Of a DNA stretch of 64,000 bases, positions 35,964 to 44,992 are shown piece after piece. Position 1 is the stretch's first letter. The number at the start of each line of letters is the position of its first letter. Position numbers and translations under genes: made by a program. The notes below the pieces were generated by a model. It ran no database searches and had not been told where the DNA came from. It saw only the letters and a program-made list of their open reading frames with translations. Source of the DNA: a candidate division KSB1 bacterium. GTDB taxonomy: Bacteria > Zhuqueibacterota > Zhuqueibacteria > Zhuqueibacterales > Zhuqueibacteraceae. Location of the stretch: positions 1 to 64,000 of the forward strand of contig JAPDQB010000015.1 in assembly GCA_034506175.1 (NCBI GenBank). Reading direction: 5' to 3'.

Positions 35964-37892
35964 TCACCACCTCCCCAGCTCTTCCACAAACGACCCCGCC
36001 CGCTCGCTGACCGTCCAGTTCATGAAATCCAGCGCGCGCCATTTGTTTTTGACACGCAATTGCAAAAGACGCTTGGTTTCGTCGTATTTAATGAAGGGAT
36101 TATCAAAGATCGGCCAATTGTCAAATTTAACCGGAAACTCGTTGAGCAAGCGGCTGACCACGCCGGTACCGCCGTCATAAACGAACTCCATCCGATCGTT
36201 ATAGGAAGTGGTATATTTCACTTTAATCAGCCCGCCGTCTTCCTTAAATTCGACTTTGCCCACTTCGCGAATGCGGCGCTTGAACTCATCGAAGTTTTTG
36301 CTCTCTTCCGGCGTACTCACTTCGAGAATGACGCCATTGCGACGGCTTTCGGACACAAAGCGGAGGCCTCCTTCCATTTTAGCAAACTTAAATTCTCGCA
36401 GCGGCCGAAAGGCAATGAACGTATGACCAGCGCGGCAGAAAAGCCACGCTGGGTCCTGCGACATGCCATCGGCGTCAAGTTCCTCCCAGTCCTGCAAGCC
36501 TTCAGAAAAAAATCCATTGATCTGCCCGAACTGCACGTTCTCAGGAATATTGTAAAGCGCGATCAAGACGTTGCGATGTTGAAAGATTTGCTCATACGGT
36601 GAGCCGCCGGCAAGCTTGTCGCGGCGATGATAATGGCCCTTGAATTTGGCCAGCTCATCCGCCAGCAGCGCCGGCTCGTCGACGAAAAAAGCGCCCAACT
36701 CGCGCTGGTCAAAATAAGGATGCATAACGAACAGCGTCGGGCGCGGATCGTTGGGCGACAAATAGGTGAGATCCCAGGTGTGCTGCTGCATCGGCGACAA
36801 CAGCCCGCCCTGCACGGAGCCGAGAATATAATCGCGCGTGATATACGCATATTTGTAAACAGCGGTGGTGCGATCATAACTGTTGCGCAATTGATGGCGC
36901 ACGCGCTTGCGTTCGCGATGAACGTAGCCGCCCAGCGAATGGCGATTGGTGGCGAGCGCGTAAACCCCTTCCGGAATATTGTAGCCGCTCAACGCACAGA
37001 CCAGCGCTTCCATCGTCGGCTTCATTTCTCCCATGCCGAAATACAACCAGAACAACGCCGCGCTCGCGCTCTGACGCGGTGAGTAAACCGCCGGCTCGGT
37101 GTCATAACTGTGGGCGCCGGCATACATGCCGTCGATTTGCTCCAGCGCAAAATCGATCAGCAGCAAATCGAGCATCATGCTGACGCGGACGCGCAGATTT
37201 GAAAAAATATTTTTGGGATTCGCATGAACTGCTTTGCTATTGGTCTCGGCAAAGGGCAAATCATCCATCATGTATTCATGCAAGAGCTCCAGGCAGGCGA
37301 CGAACGCCGGCAAAAGCTCCGGCGAGTCAAATGCGGCTTGGCCATGAACGGCATTATTATCCACCCACTGGCTGAGAAACGAAGCGGCTTCGCGCCAGTT
37401 TTCAGCGGAAGATTTGCCGTTAAACCATTGCCCGGCCGCCATCTCCGGCCAGGTTTGCGCCGCCAGCAAAAGCGCGGCGTAATACTGCAGTTGGCTGTCT
37501 TCATTGTCGCCGCGCACAAAAGCGTTGGCCGAAAAAATCCACTGCACGCCTTTATGCAGCGAATCGGGCATGCTGCGCTGGCCGAACAAATAAGTTGCGA
37601 TGAGATTCAAGCCGTAAACCGGATCGCCGGAGGGCTGGCGCAAAAGCTGCGACAACATTTTGTTCGCTTCGGTGAGGCGTTCGTTGGCGGCATAGCGCGC
37701 CGTAACGGCTGCAAACGACGGCGTCGATTCCTTTTCAACCAAATGCTCGATCAGAACCTGCCGCCGCTCAGCCAGCTCTTTTTCAAAATTTTTTTGTGAG
37801 AAGCCTGGGAAGACAAAAATGTATTGCAGGGAGAAAAGAAAAATAAAAATGACCTGCGGCTGGGCTTCCTTGCGCCAATGTGATTTCATCAT
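35964..37892 (-). CDS. Secreted toroid-like protein of unknown function, copy 2
   Basis: Paralogue of the gene at 21850-23610, 642 residues, with a signal peptide (VIFIFLFSLQYIFVFPGFSQ). Shared landmarks in the same order are an SAxAFWLYFGxG-type segment, YxHxERKRVR, YKYAYITRDYILGSVQGG, QQHTWDLTY, HPYFDQRELGAFF, GGSPYEQIFQHRN, INGFF, WLFCRAGHTF and a final WRALDF. The middle-to-C-terminal beta-rich half is best conserved. No catalytic motif is proven; a lyase-like or glycan-binding role is possible. It directly follows the Asp-box gene 37940-39052, the same pairing as copy 1, but without the symporter and enzymes. Confidence 0.75.
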   Translation of the reverse strand: MMKSHWRKEAQPQVIFIFLFSLQYIFVFPGFSQKNFEKELAERRQVLIEHLVEKESTPSFAAVTARYAANERLTEANKMLSQLLRQPSGDPVYGLNLIATYLFGQRSMPDSLHKGVQWIFSANAFVRGDNEDSQLQYYAALLLAAQTWPEMAAGQWFNGKSSAENWREAASFLSQWVDNNAVHGQAAFDSPELLPAFVACLELLHEYMMDDLPFAETNSKAVHANPKNIFSNLRVRVSMMLDLLLIDFALEQIDGMYAGAHSYDTEPAVYSPRQSASAALFWLYFGMGEMKPTMEALVCALSGYNIPEGVYALATNRHSLGGYVHRERKRVRHQLRNSYDRTTAVYKYAYITRDYILGSVQGGLLSPMQQHTWDLTYLSPNDPRPTLFVMHPYFDQRELGAFFVDEPALLADELAKFKGHYHRRDKLAGGSPYEQIFQHRNVLIALYNIPENVQFGQINGFFSEGLQDWEELDADGMSQDPAWLFCRAGHTFIAFRPLREFKFAKMEGGLRFVSESRRNGVILEVSTPEESKNFDEFKRRIREVGKVEFKEDGGLIKVKYTTSYNDRMEFVYDGGTGVVSRLLNEFPVKFDNWPIFDNPFIKYDETKRLLQLRVKNKWRALDFMNWTVSERAGSFVEELGRW

Positions 37893-37939
37893 GCGTCCTT
37901 CATTGAAAAAGTTTATTAAAAAATTTCGATTGTTTTAAT

Positions 37940-39052
37940 CTACGGTCGCAGCCAATTCGCCTCCCCCGTAACGACCTGGCGCACATGAGCGCCGACCAAG
38001 CCGAAGGCCTTCCAGGTTTTGCCGCCATCGCGGCTGAGCTGCACACCGCGATCATACGTGCCGGCGAATAAAGCGTTGCGATCGTGCAAAGGCAGGATAC
38101 ACGTCACGCTGCCGAGGCGCTCGCTGCCGGGCATTTGCTGCCAATTTTGGCCGACCGAAGACGCGAAGAAAATGCCGCGTTGATACGCACCGGCGTAGAT
38201 TGGCCGATTCGACCCACCGCCGGCCAATGCGTAAATCGAAATGCCCTCTTCGCCGATGGCTACGGGAAGAAAAGTTTGTCCGCCATCAACACTTTCATAG
38301 AGTCCGTGGCGTTCCGTTCCGACCCAAAAAATGCCGGGCCAGGATTCCGGCTCGCGCCAGATCGCGCGCACGGGAATATTGGGCAGCGCCAGTTGCTGCC
38401 AATTGCGGCCGCCGTCAGTCGATTGATAAAGCCCGCCTTCGGTGCCGGCGAACAATCGCCCTTTCACCTTCGGATCGGGAAACAAACAACTCACCAACAA
38501 ATTATTCAGGCCCTGGTTGGAATCGCGCCACGTCGCGCCGCCATCCGGTGAGATGAACATGCCATGCGCCGTGCATACATACAAAATGCGATCATCGAAG
38601 GGATCGCGCCGCAAATCCATGATCTGTGCAACCTGCCAGTCGGTCACGAGCTGCCAACCGGTGGGATTGTTGAAGGGGCGTAGCACGCCATTATCCGCCC
38701 CGAGCAGCAATTGCGGTTTGCCGCTCGCCGCCGACATGGTGATCGAACGCAGCGTCAAATTCGGCCAGCTTGCATTTTGCCACGTGGCGCTATCGAGTGA
38801 GGAGGTGTACAAGCCGCCGGGACAGGTTAATTCGCGCCCGAGGTACTGCCGCAAGGTTTTGATGAGATTGGGCTGGCCGGCGTCGAGCGTGCGGCTTCCA
38901 ACAGCCAATGCCGTGCTGTTCAAGGTGACAGGCGAGGGGCCAACGACGGCAGCGAATAAAAGCTCCGCGGCAGGGAGATTTTGAGAAAGTGAAAAAGTTG
39001 GAATGGAAAAAATAGCGGCGAGGCAAAGCAATGCGTGTCGTTTCATATTCAT
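37940..39052 (-). CDS. Secreted Asp-box (BNR/sortilin-type) repeat protein, copy 2
   Basis: Exported protein of 370 residues with a signal peptide (ALLCLAAIFSIPTFSLSQ) and a propeller with blades marked SPDGGATWR, STDGGRNWQQL, SVDGGQTFL and SRDGGKTWKAF. It aligns with the protein at 23742-24752 over its length; for example, both have a GLY/F-T/Q-x segment followed by TW and a W-Q-V/I-T-D/E spacing. It lacks a clear Por sorting tail. Its ATG is 47 bases beyond the toroid-like gene that follows, indicating one transcription unit. Confidence 0.83.
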   Translation of the reverse strand: MNMKRHALLCLAAIFSIPTFSLSQNLPAAELLFAAVVGPSPVTLNSTALAVGSRTLDAGQPNLIKTLRQYLGRELTCPGGLYTSSLDSATWQNASWPNLTLRSITMSAASGKPQLLLGADNGVLRPFNNPTGWQLVTDWQVAQIMDLRRDPFDDRILYVCTAHGMFISPDGGATWRDSNQGLNNLLVSCLFPDPKVKGRLFAGTEGGLYQSTDGGRNWQQLALPNIPVRAIWREPESWPGIFWVGTERHGLYESVDGGQTFLPVAIGEEGISIYALAGGGSNRPIYAGAYQRGIFFASSVGQNWQQMPGSERLGSVTCILPLHDRNALFAGTYDRGVQLSRDGGKTWKAFGLVGAHVRQVVTGEANWLRP

Positions 39053-39148
39053 CCTGAATAATGATTCCTGAATGATTCAACTCGTACCTGCTCTTACTCG
39101 CTATTTGCAGAATAAAATCGAATAGGAGTATGAGCATGAGAGAAAAAC

Positions 39149-40063
39149 CTATCGGCCGTACGGCAGGCTGGTTTCAACATCCTGATAACTCACCAACTCA
39201 TCGGCCGGTTCCGTGTGAATCGTCACCGTGGTGTTGCGCAGTTGCCGGCGAATTTCATTTTCAATCTGCTCGCACAATTCGTGCGCTTTGCTGACGCTCA
39301 TGTCGCCAGGAACAAGCAAATGAAAATCAATAAAGCGTTGCGAACCAGACTTGCGGGTGCGCAGATTGTGATACACGAGCTTTTCTCCAACATACCGCCG
39401 CAACACTTCTTCAATAGCGGCAATCTCATGCGCCGGCAGACGAAAATCCATCAACCCGCGAAACGAGCGCCGCAGCAGATCAACGCCGGAAAAAATAATA
39501 TTGCCGCCGACGGCGAACGCAATCAGCGGATCGATGATCATCCAGTCGGTCAATTTCACCACCAAAAGCGCGGCCAAAACTCCGAGCGTCGTCCACACAT
39601 CGGTGAGCAGGTGTTTGGCGTCGGCTTCAATCGTGATCGAATCATATTCGCGACCGGCGCGCAGTAAAAGTTGCGCAACGGAAAAATTAGCCCCCGCCGC
39701 GGCAAGGCCGAGGCCCAAGCCGATATCGAGATCCGCCAACGGCATCGGCTGCAACAAACGTTGAACAGCCGAATAAATGATTCCCGCCGCCGCGACTAAA
39801 ATGAGCGTTCCTTCCACCCCGCTCGAAAAATACTCGATCTTCTCATGGCCGTAGGGATGGCTGGCGTCTGCCGGCCGGCCCGCGATCATCAACGCCACAA
39901 AGGCAATCAGCGCCGCCACCAAGTTGACGATCGACTCCAAGGCATCCGACAGCAAGCCGACCGAGCCGGTGATCCAATACGCAGAAAATTTGATCGCCAT
40001 CGTGATCAATGCCGCGTCAATAGAGAGATAGATGATGCGGTTTTTGGAGAATATGGCGTACAT
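39149..40063 (-). CDS. Cation diffusion facilitator (CDF) transporter
   Basis: Inner-membrane divalent-metal/proton antiporter of 304 residues. Six membrane helices are predicted. Metal-site landmarks are the second helix SDALESIVNLVAALIAF (Ser/Asp in place of the usual HxxxD partner), the cytoplasmic SHPYGHEKIEYFSS loop, and DAKHLLTDVWTTLGV with the HxxxD pair of the fifth helix. The C-terminal ferredoxin-like domain (about 205-300) has FIDFHLLVPGDMSVSKAHEL and ends VTIHTEPAD. The metal cannot be named safely; zinc, iron or manganese are options. It stands alone. Confidence 0.93.
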   Translation of the reverse strand: MYAIFSKNRIIYLSIDAALITMAIKFSAYWITGSVGLLSDALESIVNLVAALIAFVALMIAGRPADASHPYGHEKIEYFSSGVEGTLILVAAAGIIYSAVQRLLQPMPLADLDIGLGLGLAAAGANFSVAQLLLRAGREYDSITIEADAKHLLTDVWTTLGVLAALLVVKLTDWMIIDPLIAFAVGGNIIFSGVDLLRRSFRGLMDFRLPAHEIAAIEEVLRRYVGEKLVYHNLRTRKSGSQRFIDFHLLVPGDMSVSKAHELCEQIENEIRRQLRNTTVTIHTEPADELVSYQDVETSLPYGR

Positions 40064-40536
40064 TTACCAGCTTCTCATTTCATGGCTTACTCATTACAAA
40101 ATCTTCACGGCAATGGCACAAGCCACAGCGCCCTCGTCCGTCAATTTTTTGTTAGGGGGCGTGGCAACTGGCGACCTCTTACTTCATCCTGGAAGAAATA
40201 TACCATCATTGCCTAGCCCTTGTCAACTACTAAATTTTTTATAAATATTTTTCTGTTACTGACCTGTCACAGGCTGCACCAGCAGGGTCAGGCTTCAATA
40301 TTTTCTGCGAGATGCCTGCCACATGAACAAAATTTGAGGTTTACAAAAATGATTTATTGATTTGTATGACACTGGTGCGTATGTTATAAACAGCCAATAC
40401 GGTGACGAGCCGACCGCTGTGGTCAAGCAGACCAGGGCGCGCAACGCCTTGATCGTTTTTCTTTTTCTCAGCGGCAGGCATTCTCTCAATATATCGCAAG
40501 CGGAGAGCAAAAGCTTTTTGCTTTTCTTGCGGCGCA
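40064..40536. other. Gap without a supported gene
   Basis: About 470 bases upstream of the CDF gene. Two overlapping leftward frames (40295-40553) have no family features. The segment probably carries the CDF promoter and debris linked to the glycoside-hydrolase relic that follows. Confidence 0.4.
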
Positions 40537-40790
40537 ATGGGCGCCAGCGTCATCGAAGTTCATCACCTCGATCCGCAAGAACGCTATCTTGCTTACATCC
40601 ACGAAACAGCGGAACACATACTTAACCGGCAAGGCGGCCTCGAAGACGGCACGCTCGTGCGCGCGTTTCCCCCCAGTGGACGCTTTGGGCGGATGATCAT
40701 TACTATCGCCGTTCGGCCCCGCTCAATGACATACACGGCATCGGCACAGTGCTGCTCGCTGGCGCCGAGATGCTGAAATTGCCACAATGA
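40537..40790 (+). pseudogene. GH88/GH105 (unsaturated uronyl hydrolase) relic
   Basis: One frame reads DPQERYLAYIHETAEHILNR, then GGLEDGTLVRAFPP. After the C6 run at 40669-40674 the next frame reads QWTLWADDHYYRRSAP, then LNDIHGIGTVLLAGAEMLKL and stop. TLWADDxY and the final NDxHGxGxVLLAGAEM are characteristic of GH88/GH105 enzymes that act on unsaturated pectin or glycosaminoglycan fragments. The two halves are joined without the roughly 200 residues normally between them, and one C is missing, so the gene is a deletion relic. Confidence 0.65.
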
Positions 40791-41015
40791 CGGTTGAGAG
40801 ATGGCCTTATGCCTCCGAACTGGTGTTTAAAAATGTCTGGACCCGGTCGAGGTGATACCACGCGCATGGCACTTGACACAAGTCATGCTTTTTTTATAAT
40901 AATAAATACGCGTCGATCTGAACATGACTGCAAATGTCTTCGAAGGCCTTATCACAGAGGTTGTGCCGCCGATGGACGGCGGCAATTCCATTGGATTTTG
41001 AACAACGTTAATTCC

Positions 41016-42665
41016 ATGAGCGTCGAGCTAAATTTCAATAATCACCAAGCCAATGTCGCGCCTGGCCGTTCACTTTTCGAATACGCGGAGTCATTGGGTA
41101 TACGTGTTCCAACCTCGTGCCGCAAACAAGGCAAATGCAAAGAGTGCCTGGTTGAAATTATTGCGGGCATGGAATATCTTTCCGAGGCAGCGCCACCAGA
41201 AGATCATTTGCAAGGCAACTTCCGCCTTTCCTGCCAGTGCCGGATTACCGCCGACGCCGGCGTTGTCCACTGCCATACCATGCGGCGCGGCAACATGCGC
41301 ATTGAAAGCCACGCCCTTCAACTTCCAGCTCATCAACAAAAGCTGCGGCTCGATCCGGCTGTAACTCGCGACGGCGATCGCATTTTTTTAGATGGCGAAG
41401 AAATCGACCGCCGAGAAGGCCCGATTCACGGGCTGGCCATGGATTTGGGAACGACAACGGTTGTTATCCGGCTTTTGAATTTGGAAACCGGAGAGGTCAT
41501 CGCCGACGCGGCTTTTGAAAACCCGCAAAGGTTTGGCGGCGCCGAGGTTATGGCGCGGATTCAATATGACAGCGAGCACGGCGGCAAGCTGCTGCAACGG
41601 ACGCTCGCCGGCTATTTGAGCCACGCCATCGAAGAATTTCCGGTCGATCCCCATTCAATTTACGAATTGATCGTCGCCGGAAATTCCACCATGCGCGATC
41701 TGTTCTTTCGGCTCAGTGTTTATTCAATCGGACAAAATCCTTATCAATCCATTACCGAGCTGGAGATGGCCGCCGGGCTGAGAACAACAACCAGCCTGAG
41801 CGAATCCGCGAAACGATTGGGGCTTCCCCTTCACCCCAAAGCGCGGGTTTACGGCCTGCCGATTATCAGCGGCCACGTCGGCGCCGATGCCGCGGCTTGT
41901 ATGTTGGCCGTGGATATGGCACATGAAGAGCGCTTGATCGCGATCATGGACATCGGTACCAACACGGAATTGATCGTCGGCAACAAGAATAAAATCCTGG
42001 CCGCCTCCTGCCCGGCTGGCCCGGCTTTCGAGGGCGGCAATATTTCCTGCGGCATGCCCGGCTTGCCGGGAGCAATTGAGACAGTAAGAATCAATGCCGA
42101 TGGAACCTTCGACTGCCGAGTCATTGGCGGCGGCCACCCCGAAGGCATTTGCGGCTCCGGCTTGATCGATCTGCTAAGCGAATTGTTAAGAAGTGAAAAA
42201 ATGAACCGCCTCGGGCGATTCGCGAATGGCGATAAAAGAATGGATTTGCCTGCAAGCGGCACGCGCCAAATTTACCTGACTGAAAGCGACATCAACGAAT
42301 TGGCGCAAGCCAAAGGCGCCAATGCCGCCGGTTTGCATGTTGTCATCGAAGAATATGGCATCGGATTTAATGATCTGGAAGTTTTTTATCTCGCCGGCGG
42401 TTTTGGCCGTTATATGAACGTCGAAGCCGCAAAACGGATTGGCCTGATTCCGAATATCAATAGCGCCAGAATCGTGCAGATTGGCAATGCCTCGATCGAA
42501 GGCGCTTGCATGGCGCTTTTGTCGCGCGCCAAACGATTGGAGCTGGAAAATCTCGTCAAAAAAGTCAAGCACTGCCGTTTGGAAACGCATCCCGCTTTTT
42601 TCGATTACTTTGTCGATGGCTGCCAATTCAACCCGATCGAACCCTTGAACCTGGTGGAAGCATGA
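41016..42665 (+). CDS. Reductive activator of corrinoid enzymes (RACE/RamA-like, DUF4445)
   Basis: ATP-dependent protein of about 549 residues that reduces Co(II) corrinoid back to Co(I). The N-terminal 2Fe-2S ferredoxin domain has Cys35, Cys41 and Cys44 (PTSCRKQGKCKEC) and a fourth Cys at 73 or 75 (LSCQC). A linker is followed by the ASKHA-type ATPase core with LAMDLGTTTVVIRLL, VAGNSTMRDLFF, IISGHVGADAAA, IMDIGTNTELIVG and FEGGNISCGMPG. It ends with a pair of Cys/His-containing segments. The ATG at 41016 is preferred; the open frame upstream of it (from 40794) lacks conservation. It overlaps the next gene by ATGA and leads the corrinoid operon. Confidence 0.92.
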   Translation: MSVELNFNNHQANVAPGRSLFEYAESLGIRVPTSCRKQGKCKECLVEIIAGMEYLSEAAPPEDHLQGNFRLSCQCRITADAGVVHCHTMRRGNMRIESHALQLPAHQQKLRLDPAVTRDGDRIFLDGEEIDRREGPIHGLAMDLGTTTVVIRLLNLETGEVIADAAFENPQRFGGAEVMARIQYDSEHGGKLLQRTLAGYLSHAIEEFPVDPHSIYELIVAGNSTMRDLFFRLSVYSIGQNPYQSITELEMAAGLRTTTSLSESAKRLGLPLHPKARVYGLPIISGHVGADAAACMLAVDMAHEERLIAIMDIGTNTELIVGNKNKILAASCPAGPAFEGGNISCGMPGLPGAIETVRINADGTFDCRVIGGGHPEGICGSGLIDLLSELLRSEKMNRLGRFANGDKRMDLPASGTRQIYLTESDINELAQAKGANAAGLHVVIEEYGIGFNDLEVFYLAGGFGRYMNVEAAKRIGLIPNINSARIVQIGNASIEGACMALLSRAKRLELENLVKKVKHCRLETHPAFFDYFVDGCQFNPIEPLNLVEA

Positions 42666-43963
42666 TAGAACTCTTTGAGGTACAGCCGCAGACGAATGTT
42701 CAGGAAGCCGAATACAAGCGTCTCTTGGGATATCCCGCGGAGCATGTGCTGACCGATCGGGCCCGGGAATTGACAGAGTGGGCTCGAAGATGGTACGCCG
42801 AAAATGGCAAGCCATGGGTTTATGCCCGGCAAATCGAGCGACTGGATCTTTCAAAGGGGCGGCTCAACATAGATGGTGTTGATTTTTCATCGCCAGGACT
42901 TGTCGAGCAATTCATCGCTGCTCAAGCTCATACGGCGGTGTTGGTGGCGGTGAGCGCCGGCAAAGAATGTGAGGAAAAGGCCCACCAGCTTTGGCTGGAG
43001 GAAAAGCCGGACGAATACTTTTTTTTGGAAATATACGGTTCTGCGGTTGTCGAGCATCTGATCACAACCACGGGCGCGCGTTTATGTGCCTGGGCTGATC
43101 AACACGCGATGGCGGTTCTGCCCCATTGCAGTCCGGGTTATCCGGAATGGGATATATCCGATCAAAAAAAACTGTTGGAGCTGATTCGGCGAAAAAATTT
43201 TCGGGCAGAGATTCAGGTGCGGGAAACAGGCATGCTCAAGCCGAAAAAATCTCTGCTCGCCGTCTTTGGCATCACCGAGCAGGTGAATCGGGTTCAAAAG
43301 CTTGCGCAATTGATTCCATGTGAAAATTGTTCGATGCCATCCTGCCAGTATCGCAGAAAGCCTTATCGAAAATCTCGAAGTCAGATCGAAGATGTTCGCC
43401 GGCTGCAATCGACTGGTGATGAAGCCTCGACCAACAGGGCATCGATTCATTCAGCACTTGACCGCTCGGCAAAGTACTCAATCGATTCGCGCGCGCTTCG
43501 AAAATGGTCGCAGCAGCGGCTTCACTTAAATATTCTCGATGACGGCTCGGTGTCGGCACGATTTCGATATGAAGGCACAACCTGTTCGAATTTGGGACAT
43601 CGCCTGGAGTATGATTATCATCTCAAGCTTGGCTCAGCCGAAGATGAATACAAAATCATTGAGATGAGCTGCGCACCGGCTCCAGGTGATACCGGCCATG
43701 CTTACATGTGCGAATATCTCAACAATGCCCGCTTGCTTGAAGAGGCGATTGCAAAGGAAAAACCGTTGTTGGGCAGGCCGCTCAATGAGGTATTGGCCTG
43801 GAAACGCCAATTCAATCCCTCGGGCTGTTATTGCGACCGCTCGAGCCGCGAGCATAAATGGGGCTTGGCGCTGGAAGTGATTCATTACGCCTTGGCGCAG
43901 CATGATGAGCAAACGAATAAACAGGAAGACGCGAACGGCAAAATCCTGGAGTACCAATCATGA
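42662..43963 (+). CDS. MetH-activation-domain-like protein with C-terminal Cys cluster
   Basis: Protein of about 433 residues. Residues 15-210 resemble the AdoMet-binding reactivation domain of B12-dependent methionine synthase: AQAHTAVLVAVSAGKECEEK, DEYFFLEIYGSAVVEHL, HCSPGYPEWDISDQKKL and LKPKKSLLAVFGI. Then comes a Cys cluster (Cys220, Cys223, Cys228 in IPCENCSMPSC) and an unfamiliar second half (240-433) with CAPAPGDTGHAYMCEY. MetH activation domains donate methyl from AdoMet after cobalt reduction, so it may work with the RACE protein on the corrinoid protein downstream. It overlaps both neighbours by ATGA. Whether the Cys cluster holds Fe-S or zinc is unknown. Confidence 0.8.
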   Translation: MIELFEVQPQTNVQEAEYKRLLGYPAEHVLTDRARELTEWARRWYAENGKPWVYARQIERLDLSKGRLNIDGVDFSSPGLVEQFIAAQAHTAVLVAVSAGKECEEKAHQLWLEEKPDEYFFLEIYGSAVVEHLITTTGARLCAWADQHAMAVLPHCSPGYPEWDISDQKKLLELIRRKNFRAEIQVRETGMLKPKKSLLAVFGITEQVNRVQKLAQLIPCENCSMPSCQYRRKPYRKSRSQIEDVRRLQSTGDEASTNRASIHSALDRSAKYSIDSRALRKWSQQRLHLNILDDGSVSARFRYEGTTCSNLGHRLEYDYHLKLGSAEDEYKIIEMSCAPAPGDTGHAYMCEYLNNARLLEEAIAKEKPLLGRPLNEVLAWKRQFNPSGCYCDRSSREHKWGLALEVIHYALAQHDEQTNKQEDANGKILEYQS

Positions 43964-44286
43964 TCAAGCTCTGCGATATCGATCGAACAGCAAAAGAAAA
44001 ATTGTCTCCCGAGGTCAAGGACAAATCCGGCATCGGTGTTCATTATATCGATGCCTTCATCAAGCCGATGAACACGACACTCGAAGGCGGCCTGCGGGTA
44101 TCCTGCAAACGCAGAGGTTTGAAGATCACCCTTGTGGTCGGCGAGAAGAAAGGCGAAGGCTTGATGCGAAGGATCGAGGTCAGCAAAGACCCTGTCATCA
44201 TGCTGAACGCAGCGCTTCAGGAGGCGGCGAAAGCCGCAGGAGTTGAATTGAACATCACCGACACGGAAATCTTTGTCACAACGTGA
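43960..44286 (+). CDS. Small conserved-looking protein of the corrinoid operon
   Basis: Cytoplasmic protein of 108 residues; I cannot name its family. It has two alpha/beta halves, GLRVSCKRRGLKITLVVGEKK in the middle and a C-terminal helix-strand (LNAALQEAAKAAGVELNIT, then IFVTT). No Cys pairs or cofactor motif are evident. The ATG overlaps the stop of the upstream gene (ATGA) and the next gene starts 28 bases later, so it is co-translated with the activation-domain protein and likely helps the corrinoid cycle. Confidence 0.7.
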   Translation: MIKLCDIDRTAKEKLSPEVKDKSGIGVHYIDAFIKPMNTTLEGGLRVSCKRRGLKITLVVGEKKGEGLMRRIEVSKDPVIMLNAALQEAAKAAGVELNITDTEIFVTT

Positions 44287-44314
44287 TCGTCTAACAAACA
44301 CGAGGATTACGGAC

Positions 44315-44953
44315 ATGCCAGACTATGCCGCGATGAATCAATGTCTTTACGAAGGCAAAGCCAAAGAAGTCGAGCAAATGACCAGGGAGGCGCTGAAAGA
44401 AGGGCGCAGCGTTCAGGAAATTCTGAACGAAGGCTTGATCGCCGGGATGAACGTTGTCGGCGAAGACTTCAAACACAATATTATTTTTGTGCCCGAAGTT
44501 TTGATCGCCGCCCGCGCCATGAAAGCCGGCATGGCGGTTCTCAAGCCGCTGCTGTCCGCTCACGATGCCAGTGTTGCCCCGGCCGGCGTGATCGTGATGG
44601 GAACCGTGCGTGGCGATTTGCACGACATCGGAAAAAATCTGGTGTGCATGATGGCGGAAGGCGCCGGCTTTCAGGTTCACGATCTCGGCGTGGATCAAAG
44701 CCTCGAGAAATTTCTCGCCGCTGCTGAAAAATACAAGCCGGACATTATCGGCATGAGCGCGTTGCTGACCACCACCATGACCTACATGAAAACCGTCATC
44801 AATGGTTTTAAAGAAAAAGGCCTGGGCCACATCAAAATGGCAATCGGCGGCGCGCCGATCAGCCAGATGTATGCCGACGAAATCGGCGCCGACGGGTACG
44901 CCGCCGACGCCTCCAGCGCGGTTGATTTGTTTCTGCACCTGGTTGCCAAGTGA
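44315..44953 (+). CDS. Corrinoid (B12-binding) methyl carrier protein, MtbC/MttC-like
   Basis: Methyl-carrying corrinoid protein of 212 residues. The helical cap domain (1-85) has EGLIAGMNVVGEDF and FVPEVLIAARAMKAGM. The Rossmann-type cobalamin domain (90-212) has the base-off motif DLHDIGKN, with His103 as lower cobalt ligand, SALLTTTM, and GGAPISQMYADEIGADGYA. These proteins shuttle a methyl group between a substrate-specific methyltransferase and tetrahydrofolate or coenzyme M. ATG at 44315 has an AGGA site; the earlier Met at 44273 falls in the preceding gene. No methyltransferase gene is adjacent, which is unusual. Confidence 0.93.
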   Translation: MPDYAAMNQCLYEGKAKEVEQMTREALKEGRSVQEILNEGLIAGMNVVGEDFKHNIIFVPEVLIAARAMKAGMAVLKPLLSAHDASVAPAGVIVMGTVRGDLHDIGKNLVCMMAEGAGFQVHDLGVDQSLEKFLAAAEKYKPDIIGMSALLTTTMTYMKTVINGFKEKGLGHIKMAIGGAPISQMYADEIGADGYAADASSAVDLFLHLVAK

Positions 44954-44992
44954 TGGTATGACTTTGAAAATCCATCTCGTTGAGGTTTGATC

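Noticed and set aside
40537..40790. First read as a nonribosomal peptide synthetase condensation-domain fragment
   Set aside because: The segment before the C6 run gave a loose match, but the next frame (TLWADDHYY and NDIHGIGTVLLAGAEM) fits GH88/GH105 far better.
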